A program made the position numbers and the translations under genes. Shown piece after piece: positions 49,212-57,348 of a DNA stretch of 64,000 bases. This stretch comes from QHWT01 sp963755695 (GTDB taxonomy: Bacteria > Acidobacteriota > Vicinamibacteria > Vicinamibacterales > 2-12-FULL-66-21). Below the pieces are notes generated by a model, which ran no database searches, had not been told where the DNA came from, and saw only the letters and a list, made by a program, of their open reading frames with translations. The stretch's first letter is position 1, and each line of letters starts with the position of its first letter. The stretch spans positions 1-64,000 of the forward strand of contig CAVWLB010000010.1 of the NCBI GenBank assembly GCA_963755695.1, given 5' to 3'.

Positions 49212-50237
49212 ATGCATTCAGCCGTCCGTTCCACGATTCCAAGCTCGTTTGCCCCTTCACGGCCGACCATGGCCTCTCCGATTCCGACCGGTACCGAGCC
49301 TGACGAAGACGTCATTGTCGGCGAAAGCGACGCCCTCCGCTACCTGATGTTCCGCGTCGACCAGGTTGCGTCAACCGACGCGTCGGTTCTCCTCTGTGGC
49401 GAGACCGGCACTGGAAAAGAACTGCTCGCGCGCGCGATTCACCGGCGCAGCGCCCGGCGGGATCGGGCCTTCGTCGTCGTCAACTGCGCCGCCATGCCCG
49501 CCACGCTCATCGAGAGCGAGCTCTTCGGCCGCGAGCGCGGCGCGTTCACCGGGGCGCACACCTCGCAGATCGGCCGGTTCGAGCTCGCGAGCAAAGGGAC
49601 GATCTTCCTCGACGAGATCGGCGAGCTGCCGCTCGAAGTGCAGCCCAAGCTGCTTCGCGTCCTGCAGGAAGGGCAGGTCGAGCGGCTCGGCAACCCGCGG
49701 CCGGTGGATGTCGACGTGCGCGTCATTGCCGCGACCAATCGTGATCTGTTCGAAGAAGTGCGCGAGGGACGATTCCGCCGCGATCTCTTTTACCGGCTCA
49801 ACGTGTTTCCCATCACGCTGCCGACGCTTCGTCAGCGTCGCGAGGACATCCCGTTGCTGGTGCGACACCTCGTCGATCGACTGAGCCACAATCTCCGCCG
49901 CAAGATCGACGCGATTCCGGACGACGTGATGGAGACGCTTCGCCTCCACGACTGGCCGGGCAACATTCGGGAGCTCGAGAACGTGCTGCAGCGCGCGCTC
50001 ATCGTGTCGAAGGGGGGAGCGCTCACGCTCTGCGATGCGTGGCAGCCCGCCTTCGAGACGTCCGCCGGGGGAGGCGCGGCGACATTGACCGATGTCGAGC
50101 GCCGGCACATCGTCCGGGTTCTCGGAGACGTCCGGTGGCGGATCGAAGGCGCGGGAGGCGCGGCGCAGGTGCTCGGCCTGAAGCCCAGTACGCTGCGCAG
50201 CCGGATGCTGAAACTCGGCGTCGCGCGCCCGCGATAG
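49212..50237 (+). CDS. Sigma-54-dependent transcriptional activator
   Basis: A 341-residue activator without a receiver or PAS input domain. Residues about 35-270 are the AAA+ central domain: Walker A GETGTGKE (63-70), the sigma-54-contacting loop GAFTGA (110-115), Walker B GTIFLDEIGELPL, and ATNRDLFEEV with the arginine finger region FRRDLFYRLNVFPITLPTLRQR. A C-terminal Fis-type helix-turn-helix (AAQVLGLKPSTLRSRMLKLG) follows. ATG 49212 is preferred because GGGAG precedes it; a TTG at 49197 and ATG 49269 are also possible. It needs RpoN and an activating signal from elsewhere. I see no -24/-12 promoter near it with confidence. Confidence 0.95.
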   Translation: MHSAVRSTIPSSFAPSRPTMASPIPTGTEPDEDVIVGESDALRYLMFRVDQVASTDASVLLCGETGTGKELLARAIHRRSARRDRAFVVVNCAAMPATLIESELFGRERGAFTGAHTSQIGRFELASKGTIFLDEIGELPLEVQPKLLRVLQEGQVERLGNPRPVDVDVRVIAATNRDLFEEVREGRFRRDLFYRLNVFPITLPTLRQRREDIPLLVRHLVDRLSHNLRRKIDAIPDDVMETLRLHDWPGNIRELENVLQRALIVSKGGALTLCDAWQPAFETSAGGGAATLTDVERRHIVRVLGDVRWRIEGAGGAAQVLGLKPSTLRSRMLKLGVARPR

Positions 50238-50243
50238 TCCGCT

Positions 50244-50588
50244 CTATTGTCCGCGCAACAGCCTGGTCACTCGCGACCGCACATCGTCGAGAACGATGAC
50301 CGGCTCGTCGCGCAACAGGATGCGAATGCCCTTGAAGATTTGAAAGTCGCGTGAACTGAAGAACGTGTTCGCCGTCGCTGCCGACTGCCATTCGGAAAGC
50401 ACGGTGAACGCGTTCGGATCATCGGCGTCCGCCAGGAGTCGGCTCCGCGCGCAACCCGACGCCTGGCGCATCCGTCTGAGTGTTTCATCGACGGCGCTGA
50501 GTACTTCCGCACGCTTGTGCGGCTGCACACGGAATCCAATGGACGCCAAGAGCATTCCAGGAGCCGTGTCGTCAGGAGCAATGCTCAT
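50244..50588 (-). CDS. Antibiotic biosynthesis monooxygenase-domain protein
   Basis: A 114-residue ABM-fold protein, usually a dimeric alpha+beta barrel that may act as a small oxygenase or regulator. The pattern is GFRVQPHKRAEVLSAVDETLRRMRQASGCARSRLLADADDPNAFTVLSEWQSAATANTFFSS, where the strand YxxxExW (FTVLSEWQS) is characteristic. ATG 50588 gives a short N-terminal extension. It converges on the sigma-54 activator with a 6-bp gap. Confidence 0.85.
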   Translation of the reverse strand: MSIAPDDTAPGMLLASIGFRVQPHKRAEVLSAVDETLRRMRQASGCARSRLLADADDPNAFTVLSEWQSAATANTFFSSRDFQIFKGIRILLRDEPVIVLDDVRSRVTRLLRGQ

Positions 50589-50808
50589 ACCAGTGCGTCC
50601 CTCCTGAGAGCGATTGCTGCAACTGGTCTGCCGGGTTTTGGTGCACGCTGTGCGCGGTCTGCAGAGGGTGCTATCACGCAGGGCCGCGACTGCCACGAGG
50701 TATCGCGGGAAACGGTATGGTTCGCCCCGTCAGACGCCACCTACGCAGCCAGCCTCGCAAGATCCGCAACGGCGTGAAGGTCCCCAGGCTGTCACGCGGG
50801 GGTACGCC

Positions 50809-51681
50809 ATGAAGTCTGTGCTCATGTTGGCGATCATGCTGGAGGTTGTCGCGGTCGGCGTGCAGGTTGATCCCCGTCACATGTGGCCAATGATCAGACG
50901 GCCGATGTGGCTGCTTCGAGTGACCATCGCCATGTTCGTAGCGGTGCCGATTCTCGCGGTGATCCTGGCTAAAACCTTCGATATACCGAACGTCATGCGT
51001 GGCGCGATGGTGCTGCTGGCGATATCGGCCGCCGCGCCGCTCCTGCCGGGCAAACTCCTCAAGCTCGGGGACGACCTGACCCACGACGCGACGCTGGCCG
51101 CCGTCACCAGCGTGCTGGCGATTGTGCTCGTCCCACTGGCGTTGAAGAGTCTCGGCGTCGCGTTTCAACGCGACGTCGGCATCACCGTCGCGGCAGTCGC
51201 AGCGGTGCTGATGACGACGTTTCTCCTGCCGTTAGGAATCGGAATGGTGGCCAGAGCTGTGCTCGGCCCGGCGAGGGCTGTCCGCATTGGAGAGCTGGCA
51301 GGCGACGCCGGCGACATCGTCCTCGGCATCCTGGTTCTCCTGATAGTCGTTGCCCAGCGCGCGACGGTGTTTCCGCTGCTGTGGCAGTCGGTGGTCGTCA
51401 TCGCACTGTTCGCAGCCGGCGCGCTGGCGATTGGGCATCTGCTGGGCGGGCCGGATCCGAGGGAGCGTACGTCCCTGGCTATTGCCACCGTGACGCGGCA
51501 TCCCGGACTCGCGCTGCTCATGGCGTCCGCGAACTTTCGCATGACCCAGGAGATGCCCCTGGCGGTCGTCGCCTTCGTGCTCGGCACTGCGCTGGCGACG
51601 ATTCCCTATACCATCTGGCGCAGGCGGGTTCTGTCAGTGGCGCCATCTGCGGCATTCGGTGCGCCAGCGAACGTGCGTTAG
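50809..51681 (+). CDS. BASS-family (bile acid:sodium symporter-like) transporter
   Basis: A 290-residue membrane protein with about 8-9 hydrophobic spans. The pattern (MLAIMLEVVAVGVQVDP, GAMVLLAISAAAPLLPGK with a Pro-Gly break, HDATLAAVTSVLAIVLVPL, VTRHPGLALLMASANF) fits the bile acid:Na+ symporter family, which moves organic anions with sodium. ATG 50809 is in frame with a longer open stretch whose N-terminus is unlike a transporter. The 220 bp upstream holds no other gene I can see. Substrate unknown. Confidence 0.8.
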   Translation: MKSVLMLAIMLEVVAVGVQVDPRHMWPMIRRPMWLLRVTIAMFVAVPILAVILAKTFDIPNVMRGAMVLLAISAAAPLLPGKLLKLGDDLTHDATLAAVTSVLAIVLVPLALKSLGVAFQRDVGITVAAVAAVLMTTFLLPLGIGMVARAVLGPARAVRIGELAGDAGDIVLGILVLLIVVAQRATVFPLLWQSVVVIALFAAGALAIGHLLGGPDPRERTSLAIATVTRHPGLALLMASANFRMTQEMPLAVVAFVLGTALATIPYTIWRRRVLSVAPSAAFGAPANVR

Positions 51682-51834
51682 CGGTTTACTCGTGGTCACG
51701 ACAGGCCGTGGGCTGAACATCGGCCATTACCGCCCTGCGGGCCGATAGACAGGAAACCCTCCCTTCCGTGCTGGAATGGACGTTGAACTTCCCCCGGATT
51801 CAACAGTACGTCTTTGCCAGCGAGCAGATTGCAC

Positions 51835-53307
51835 ATGCGGCAAACCTTGTTAGGTGTGATCGTTCTCCTCACATTCGGCTGCGGTAGAGAACCCTCGCCA
51901 GGCGCGGGAACAACTCAAGCCGCCAAACCGCCGTCGACGGGCCAGGCGGCGGACGACCCGATGATCGCGGCGGTTCTCCGGAAGTGGACCGGCGATCTCG
52001 ACGGGATGATCGAACGGCGTTTCATCCGCGTGCTGACGACCTACTCGAAGACCATGTTCTTCGTCGACAGGGGCACCCAGCGCGGTCTCGTCGTCGACGC
52101 CTTCACGCAGTTCGAAAACGATCTGAACAAGCGGCTGCAGAACAAGCACATTCGCGTGCGCGTCGTGTTCGTGCCGGTGGCCCACGACGATTTGATTCCA
52201 GCGCTCATTGAAGGACGCGGAGACGTGGTCGCAGCGGGGAAGGTGATTACCGCCTGGCGCAAGGCACAGGTCGATGTCACCAATCCTACGCAGACCGGCA
52301 TTTCGACGCTCATCGTCACCGGGCCGAACGTGCCGCCGCTTGCCAGCGTGCAGGATTTGAGCGGCAAAGAGGTGTACCTGCGGGCGTCGGACATCTCCGC
52401 GCAAAACGTCGAACGCTTCAACCGTCAGCTGGCGGCGTCTGGCAAACCACCGGTGAAGATCCGTCCGGCCCCCGAGGAGCTCTCGGACGAAGACCTGCTC
52501 GAGATGGTCAACGCTGGCCTCGTCCCGATGACCATGGCTGACGACTACATCGCGGCGTTCTGGAAGCAGGTGTTTCCCGGGATTGTTCTCAACCAGACGG
52601 CGGCGGTCCGGACCGACGAGCAGACCGCGATGATGGTCCGCAAGAACAGCCCGAAGCTGATCGCCGAACTGAATGGCCTCATCGCCCGTTATCCGGAGGG
52701 ATCGCTCGAACGCAATGTGTTGTTGCAGAAATACCTGAAGAATGTGACGTACGCGAAGGCGGCGACCTCGCGCGCCGATGTGGAAAGGTTTCGGCGGACC
52801 GTCGACTTCCTGAAGAAATACAGCGCGGAATACAAGCTCGACTACCTGCTGATGGCCGCGCAGGGTTATCAGGAGTCCGGACTCGATCAGAACAAGAGGA
52901 GTCCGGTGGGCGCGATCGGTGTCATGCAGGTGATGCCTGCGACCGGCAAGGAGATGAAGGTCGGCGACATCAGGAAGCTCGATGCCAATGTTCACGCCGG
53001 CGTGAAGTACATCCGCTTCATGATGGATCACTATTACGCGGACGAGCCGATGAACGAGGTCAACAAGGGGCTGTTTACCTTTGCGTCGTACAATGCGGGT
53101 CCCGCACGGATCAACCAACTCCGCGAGCGCGCCGCGAAGCGGGGTCTCGATCCCAACAAGTGGTTCAACAACGTCGAGATTGTCGCCGCGGAGAGCATTG
53201 GCCGCGAGACGGTGCAGTACGTGTCGAACATTTACAAGTACTATCTCGCCTACAAGATGCTGACCGAGCACGAGGAAGCGCGATCGAAGGCAAAGCGTAC
53301 GGGTTGA
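51835..53307 (+). CDS. MltF-like membrane-bound lytic transglycosylase
   Basis: A 490-residue lipoprotein (LLTFGC) that cleaves peptidoglycan strands. An N-terminal periplasmic binding-protein-like domain (about 60-285: RFIRVLTTYSKTMFFVDRG, GRGDVVAAGKVITAWRKAQV) precedes a C-terminal SLT domain. The catalytic Glu is in AAQGYQESGLDQ, followed by SPVGAIGVMQVMPATGKEM and NAGPARINQLRERA. This is the MltF layout. ATG 51835 starts the lipoprotein signal. The DUF202 gene follows 36 bp downstream and may be cotranscribed. Confidence 0.93.
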   Translation: MRQTLLGVIVLLTFGCGREPSPGAGTTQAAKPPSTGQAADDPMIAAVLRKWTGDLDGMIERRFIRVLTTYSKTMFFVDRGTQRGLVVDAFTQFENDLNKRLQNKHIRVRVVFVPVAHDDLIPALIEGRGDVVAAGKVITAWRKAQVDVTNPTQTGISTLIVTGPNVPPLASVQDLSGKEVYLRASDISAQNVERFNRQLAASGKPPVKIRPAPEELSDEDLLEMVNAGLVPMTMADDYIAAFWKQVFPGIVLNQTAAVRTDEQTAMMVRKNSPKLIAELNGLIARYPEGSLERNVLLQKYLKNVTYAKAATSRADVERFRRTVDFLKKYSAEYKLDYLLMAAQGYQESGLDQNKRSPVGAIGVMQVMPATGKEMKVGDIRKLDANVHAGVKYIRFMMDHYYADEPMNEVNKGLFTFASYNAGPARINQLRERAAKRGLDPNKWFNNVEIVAAESIGRETVQYVSNIYKYYLAYKMLTEHEEARSKAKRTG

Positions 53308-53343
53308 GAGTCACTGCCGCGGAGATTGACACGAGGGTGGTGT

Positions 53344-53787
53344 ATGCAGACGGTTGACGCCGCGTCGACCCCCGGGCGGTTCGAGGTCAAGGCGGGCGTG
53401 GGCGACCACTACGCGTGGCTGCGCACTCGTCTGGCGCTCGAGCGCACCGCGATGGCCTGGATCCGGACGGCAATCGCACTCATCGGGTTTGGTTTCACGA
53501 TCGTGCAGTTCTTCCAGCGGCTCCAGGGAATGCAGGGCGTCAGCCCCGCCAAGTCGCCGCAGCTGGCCCGATACTTCGGACTCGCATTAATCGGCAGTGG
53601 CGTGCTCGCGTTGTCTCTCGCGCTGCAGCAATACCGGAACTTCATCGGCTACATGTGGGAGGACGAGTTCAAGTCGATTGCCGGGATCCACGGCCGGCAC
53701 GATCACACACCGCTCATCCTGACCGCGACCGTCTTGCTGTTGATTGGCGTGTTTGCGTTCATCGCCGTGCTGCTCCGAATTCCGTGA
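53344..53787 (+). CDS. DUF202-family inner-membrane protein
   Basis: A 147-residue protein with three membrane spans (TAIALIGFGFTIVQFFQRL, YFGLALIGSGVLALSLALQ, LILTATVLLLIGVFAFIAVLL). The family motif LRTRLALERTAMAWIRTAIALIGFG near the start is characteristic. The function is unknown. A GTG-like start further upstream is possible, but ATG 53344 is the better-placed one. An 8-bp repeat array lies about 30 bp after the stop. Confidence 0.88.
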   Translation: MQTVDAASTPGRFEVKAGVGDHYAWLRTRLALERTAMAWIRTAIALIGFGFTIVQFFQRLQGMQGVSPAKSPQLARYFGLALIGSGVLALSLALQQYRNFIGYMWEDEFKSIAGIHGRHDHTPLILTATVLLLIGVFAFIAVLLRIP

Positions 53788-53819
53788 GGCTGCCAGCATG
53801 GAAGCAAACGTTCAAAGCT

Positions 53820-53920
53820 CAGGTTCTCCGGTTCTCAGGTTCGTACGTCTCAGGTTCTGGCGCAGAGAACTGCAGAACCGGAACCCGAGCACGCGAGAAC
53901 CGGCGAACCCGCGAACCCGC
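53820..53920. repeat. 8-bp array with inverted halves after DUF202 gene
   Basis: Left half has CAGGTTCT, CCGGTTCT, CAGGTTCG and CAGGTTCT (53820-53858). Right half has AGAACTGC, AGAACCGG, AACCCGAG, AACCGGCG, AACCCGCG (53866-53920). The halves are reverse complements in consensus. It fills most of the 314-bp gap before the next kinase gene, and I see no gene there. Confidence 0.8.
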
Positions 53921-54101
53921 TTCTCTTGCCCTTTCATGGGGCTCCACGAGATATCGCGGCGGGCGAGTGCGGTCAATCGGTGGATCTGCGAGATTCCTGA
54001 GGGAACTGACGGTTTGTTACCTGGAGTTTGCACCCGCCGACGGTGCCGAAAGTGCATATTCTCAGCAAGGAGCGGGCGCATAGATTCGCGGAAATGGCCC
54101 T

Positions 54102-55205
54102 GTGCGCACGCCCGTTGGATATTGCGGTAACGACTCCTCCCCATGGCGGCTCCCGAGTGGAACCGCGACCGGCGTAGTGGCGTTCCTTTTTCTGATCGAA
54201 GTGGGGTGCGCTTCAGTTGCTCATCGTGACGAGTCTGCTTCGCGGACCTTTCGCGGAACGGGTCCGCAGGGAAAAGATCTGGGCGGCAAGGTGCAAGTAG
54301 AACCGGCCAGTCCGCCCATGGCGTCCACCTCAGCGCCGACCGAGGCCGGCGCGAGTGCCGCCAAGTTGGAGAACCGCCATGGGTCGAGCGCTGTTCCGAC
54401 GCTCGCGGCGATGTTCATCCTCGGTGGGCTTGCGGGAACGTTATGGCTCGAGCACCGCCGTCGCCAGGCCGCTGAAGAGGAGGCTCGTCGTCACCTTGTG
54501 ACCATGGCGCATCTGGACCGGATCGGTTCGATGGGTGAACTCACGGCGTCGCTGACGCACGAACTGCATCAGCCGCTCGGCGCGATTCTTCGCAACTCAG
54601 AAGCCGCGGCGCTGCTGCTCGCGTCCGGAAGTCCGGACCTCGAAGAACTGCGCGAGATTGTCGAGGACATCCGGAAGGAAGACAAACGGGCTACCGAGAT
54701 CATTCGACGGATGCGGACCTTGCTGCGCAAAGAGGACCTGCACGAGGAGCAGGTCGACCTGAACGAATTGGCGCGGGAGACGGTCGAACTCATCTCGCCA
54801 GACGCTACCTCTCGAGGGGTGCGGATCGACGTGGACGTTCAAAACAGGCCCGCAACCGTTGCCGGTGATCGCGTGCATCTGCAGCAGGCGCTGTTGAATC
54901 TCCTGCTCAACGCGATGGATGCGATGCGTGACACGCCATCAGAACATCGTCGTCTGGTAGTGGCGGTGGCTGCGACCAATGGTCATGCCGACGTTTCGGT
55001 GCGCGACTTTGGACCCGGTATTCCGACCAGTGAAATGAAACAGGTGTTCGAGCCGTTCTACACCACCAAGAAGGACGGTTTGGGCGTGGGGCTCTCGATC
55101 GTCCGCAGCATCATCGAGGCTCACAACGGATCGATCGGCGTCGAAAACAATGCAGACAGAGGAGCAACGGTTCGCTTCGCGCTTCCCCTTCACCACCACG
55201 GATAA
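54102..55205 (+). CDS. Sensor histidine kinase (second module)
   Basis: A 367-residue kinase. The N-terminus has a hydrophobic segment (ATGVVAFLFLIEVGC), about 65 periplasmic residues without a recognisable domain, and a span at about 96-117 (VPTLAAMFILGGLAGTLWLE). A kinase core follows with H-box LTHELHQPLGAIL (His153), N-box LLLNAMDAM, DFGPGIPTSEMKQVFEPFYTTKKDGLGVGLSIVRSIIEAHNG. No PAS is present, unlike the kinase at 42677. Two response regulator genes follow at once. ATG 54102 is the first start of a long frame; a later one is possible. Confidence 0.9.
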   Translation: MRTPVGYCGNDSSPWRLPSGTATGVVAFLFLIEVGCASVAHRDESASRTFRGTGPQGKDLGGKVQVEPASPPMASTSAPTEAGASAAKLENRHGSSAVPTLAAMFILGGLAGTLWLEHRRRQAAEEEARRHLVTMAHLDRIGSMGELTASLTHELHQPLGAILRNSEAAALLLASGSPDLEELREIVEDIRKEDKRATEIIRRMRTLLRKEDLHEEQVDLNELARETVELISPDATSRGVRIDVDVQNRPATVAGDRVHLQQALLNLLLNAMDAMRDTPSEHRRLVVAVAATNGHADVSVRDFGPGIPTSEMKQVFEPFYTTKKDGLGVGLSIVRSIIEAHNGSIGVENNADRGATVRFALPLHHHG

Positions 55206-55209
55206 GACC

Positions 55210-55872
55210 ATGCAGATGCTCAACACCTCCCATCACATACCTGAATCCGCCACACCGATCGTGCACATCGTGGACGATGACGTGGCGGGTCGGGAAGCGA
55301 CCGCGCGCTTTCTTCGCATCGCCGGCTATTTCGTGCGGACCTACGGAACGGCGGCGGAGTTTCTCGCCGACGTGCCGTGGGGCACTCCCGGATGCGTGAT
55401 CCTCGACGTGCGTCTGCCGGGCCCGAGCGGCTTCGACATTCAGCGAGTGCTGGCCGAAATGGATCACCCGCTGCCGATCGTGTTTCTCAGCGCGCATGGC
55501 GACGTGGCCGGTTCGGTGCAGGCGATGAAAGCCGGCGCGGTTGATTTTCTGACCAAAGCCGCGGACGGAGGTCTGCTGCTCGACGCCGTGGCGCGGGCCG
55601 TTCTGCGGGACGCCGAAGATCGCGCGCGCCGCGAGCACCATCGCAAGCTGCGCACCCGTTACGACCGGCTCAGTCCTCGTGAGCGCGAAGTGTTGGCGCA
55701 CCTGATCAGCGGGCAGTTGAACAAGCAGGTGAGCTTCGACCTGGGGATCTCGGAACAGACCACGAAGATTCACCGCCACCGCGTCCTGGAGAAAATGCAG
55801 GCGGATTCAATTGCCGACCTCGTGCGCATGTCCTCCGATCTTGGGATCACCCCGATCGGGAGCGTCCGGTAG
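55210..55872 (+). CDS. LuxR-type response regulator (second module)
   Basis: A 220-residue regulator. The receiver domain has VDDD (21-24), Asp66 in CVILDVRLPGPSG and Lys in DFLTKAADGG. The LuxR helix-turn-helix (LSPREREVLAHLISGQLNKQVSFDLGISEQTTKIHRHRVLEKM) follows. ATG 55210 is chosen, four bases after the kinase stop; an in-frame ATG 60 bp upstream overlaps the kinase gene. Layout and sequence resemble the regulator at 44058, so the two modules are likely paralogous. Confidence 0.93.
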   Translation: MQMLNTSHHIPESATPIVHIVDDDVAGREATARFLRIAGYFVRTYGTAAEFLADVPWGTPGCVILDVRLPGPSGFDIQRVLAEMDHPLPIVFLSAHGDVAGSVQAMKAGAVDFLTKAADGGLLLDAVARAVLRDAEDRARREHHRKLRTRYDRLSPREREVLAHLISGQLNKQVSFDLGISEQTTKIHRHRVLEKMQADSIADLVRMSSDLGITPIGSVR

Positions 55873-55921
55873 CACCAAGAGACTATCGCGCCGCGCCGCG
55901 GCCGGTCGTACTCTGTGCCGC

Positions 55922-56290
55922 GTGACTCGAGATGAAGCCAGCCCGCTGGTCGTCGTTGTCGAGGACGATCCCGCCACACTGAGAGCACTCGGGCGGGTGC
56001 TTCGCGCTGGCGGCTTCGAGACCGCAACCTACAGCTCGGCCGAGGCGTTTCTCGACTCGCCGCCGACTCGTGAGCCCTCCTGTCTCCTGCTCGACAATCA
56101 CTTGGGAGGAATGTCGGGCCTGGACCTTCAACGCGATCTGCGGTCGCGCGGATCCAGGGTTCCCGTCATCGTCATGACGGCATTCAACGATCGGCGTGTT
56201 CGTAATGAGGCCTACCGGATCGGCTGCGCTGGATGTGTGGACAAGGCAGACGATTTCGACGTGCTCCTGAAGCTGCTGCGCTCGGTCTGA
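55922..56290 (+). CDS. Single-domain response regulator
   Basis: A 122-residue receiver domain with no output domain. It has VEDDP (14-17), Asp58 in CLLLDNHLGGMSG, the Thr-type switch (VIVMTAF) and Lys in CVDKADDFD. The Asn after the phosphorylated Asp and the Gly-Gly in place of Pro-Gly are unusual. Such proteins act as phosphate shuttles or bind partner proteins. GTG 55922 is the start. It overlaps the next gene by one base (TGATG), which implies coupling. Confidence 0.85.
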   Translation: MTRDEASPLVVVVEDDPATLRALGRVLRAGGFETATYSSAEAFLDSPPTREPSCLLLDNHLGGMSGLDLQRDLRSRGSRVPVIVMTAFNDRRVRNEAYRIGCAGCVDKADDFDVLLKLLRSV

Positions 56291-57309
56291 TGGAAAGTGC
56301 CGGTGCCATAGCGCCGGCTGTATCGACTTCTGCTCTCCTGCCCAAGATGCGAAAGGCACAACGGGACTCTATTTGTGTCGGCGGCCTGCTGCTCCTGTTG
56401 CTTGGCGCGGCGTCGCCGGCACTCGCGCAGCTGAACACGCAGCACATCAAAGGAGGCGCCGGCCTCAAGTCCGGATCCCAGCCGCCGCCGGGCCAGTACC
56501 TCGTCGCTCCGCTCCTGTACTTCTACTCGACCGACGAGGTGAAGGACCGCAATGGCGACCCAATCGCGCGCAACAGCAATGCGACTCTCAACGCCACGGG
56601 TTTCGGCACGGCGTACGTCCAGGTGACGAAGAAGAAGCTGCTCGGTGGCTTCTACGGCTTTGAGATCGCCTTTCCCATCGGCATGAACAACCGGCTCCAG
56701 GGAACCGAGATAGATTCCAATCCGGGCGCGGGGCTGACCGACTCGCTGCTGGTACCAATCAGCCTCGGATGGCACTTCAAACGCGCCGATGCGATTGCCG
56801 CCTACCAGATCTTTGCGCCTACGGGCCGCTACACGGACGGCGCGTCGAACAATACAGGCCTCGGTATGTGGGGCCATGAGATCGCGATCGGCACCACGGT
56901 ATACTTCAACGACACGAAGCAGTATCACGCCGCCACGCTCGCTACCTTCGATTTCCAGTCCAAGAAGGAAGACAGCGAGACCAAGGTCGGCAACGCGATG
57001 AACCTCGAAGGAGGTGTCGGCGCGGACTTCCTCAAGGGCGGACTGACCGCTGGGCTCGCCTACTACTGGAGCCGCAAGCTCTCGCAGGATCAGATCGAGG
57101 GATTTCCTGACATTCTGATCCGAGGTAAGAACAGAGTCTTCGCGGTTGGCCCGGATGTGACGCTGGCCTTGGCGAAGAACAACACCGTTTACGGTTTCGT
57201 CCGGGTCTGTTACCAATGGGAAATGGGCGCGCGGGTCACGACGGAGGGCGCCGCGTGGAACATCGCCGCGACCTTTTTGCTCAAGCCACTGAAAGTACCG
57301 ACCTCATAG
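56290..57309 (+). CDS. MetA-pathway phenol-type outer-membrane protein (second copy)
   Basis: A 339-residue predicted barrel. A hydrophobic signal (VGGLLLLLLGAASPALAQ) is followed by YLVAPLLYFYSTDEVKDRNGD, GFGTAYVQVTKKKLLGGFYGFEIAFPIG, LTDSLLVPISLGWHFKRADAIAAYQIFAPTGRY, and GHEIAIGTTVYF, all characteristic of Phenol_MetA_deg-type proteins. The start at 56290 overlaps the receiver gene stop; ATG 56347 would give a tighter signal peptide. It is in line with a two-component module, like the copy at 46508, so control by that module is plausible. Confidence 0.85.
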   Translation: MESAGAIAPAVSTSALLPKMRKAQRDSICVGGLLLLLLGAASPALAQLNTQHIKGGAGLKSGSQPPPGQYLVAPLLYFYSTDEVKDRNGDPIARNSNATLNATGFGTAYVQVTKKKLLGGFYGFEIAFPIGMNNRLQGTEIDSNPGAGLTDSLLVPISLGWHFKRADAIAAYQIFAPTGRYTDGASNNTGLGMWGHEIAIGTTVYFNDTKQYHAATLATFDFQSKKEDSETKVGNAMNLEGGVGADFLKGGLTAGLAYYWSRKLSQDQIEGFPDILIRGKNRVFAVGPDVTLALAKNNTVYGFVRVCYQWEMGARVTTEGAAWNIAATFLLKPLKVPTS

Positions 57310-57348
57310 GCGCCGTCTTGGGCGTCAAGGCATCAGTGTTCGACGCGC

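Noticed and set aside
51850..53271. Long minus-strand open frame opposite the lytic transglycosylase
   Set aside because: Mirror of a real gene with catalytic motifs; the His/Arg-rich composition marks it as a shadow.
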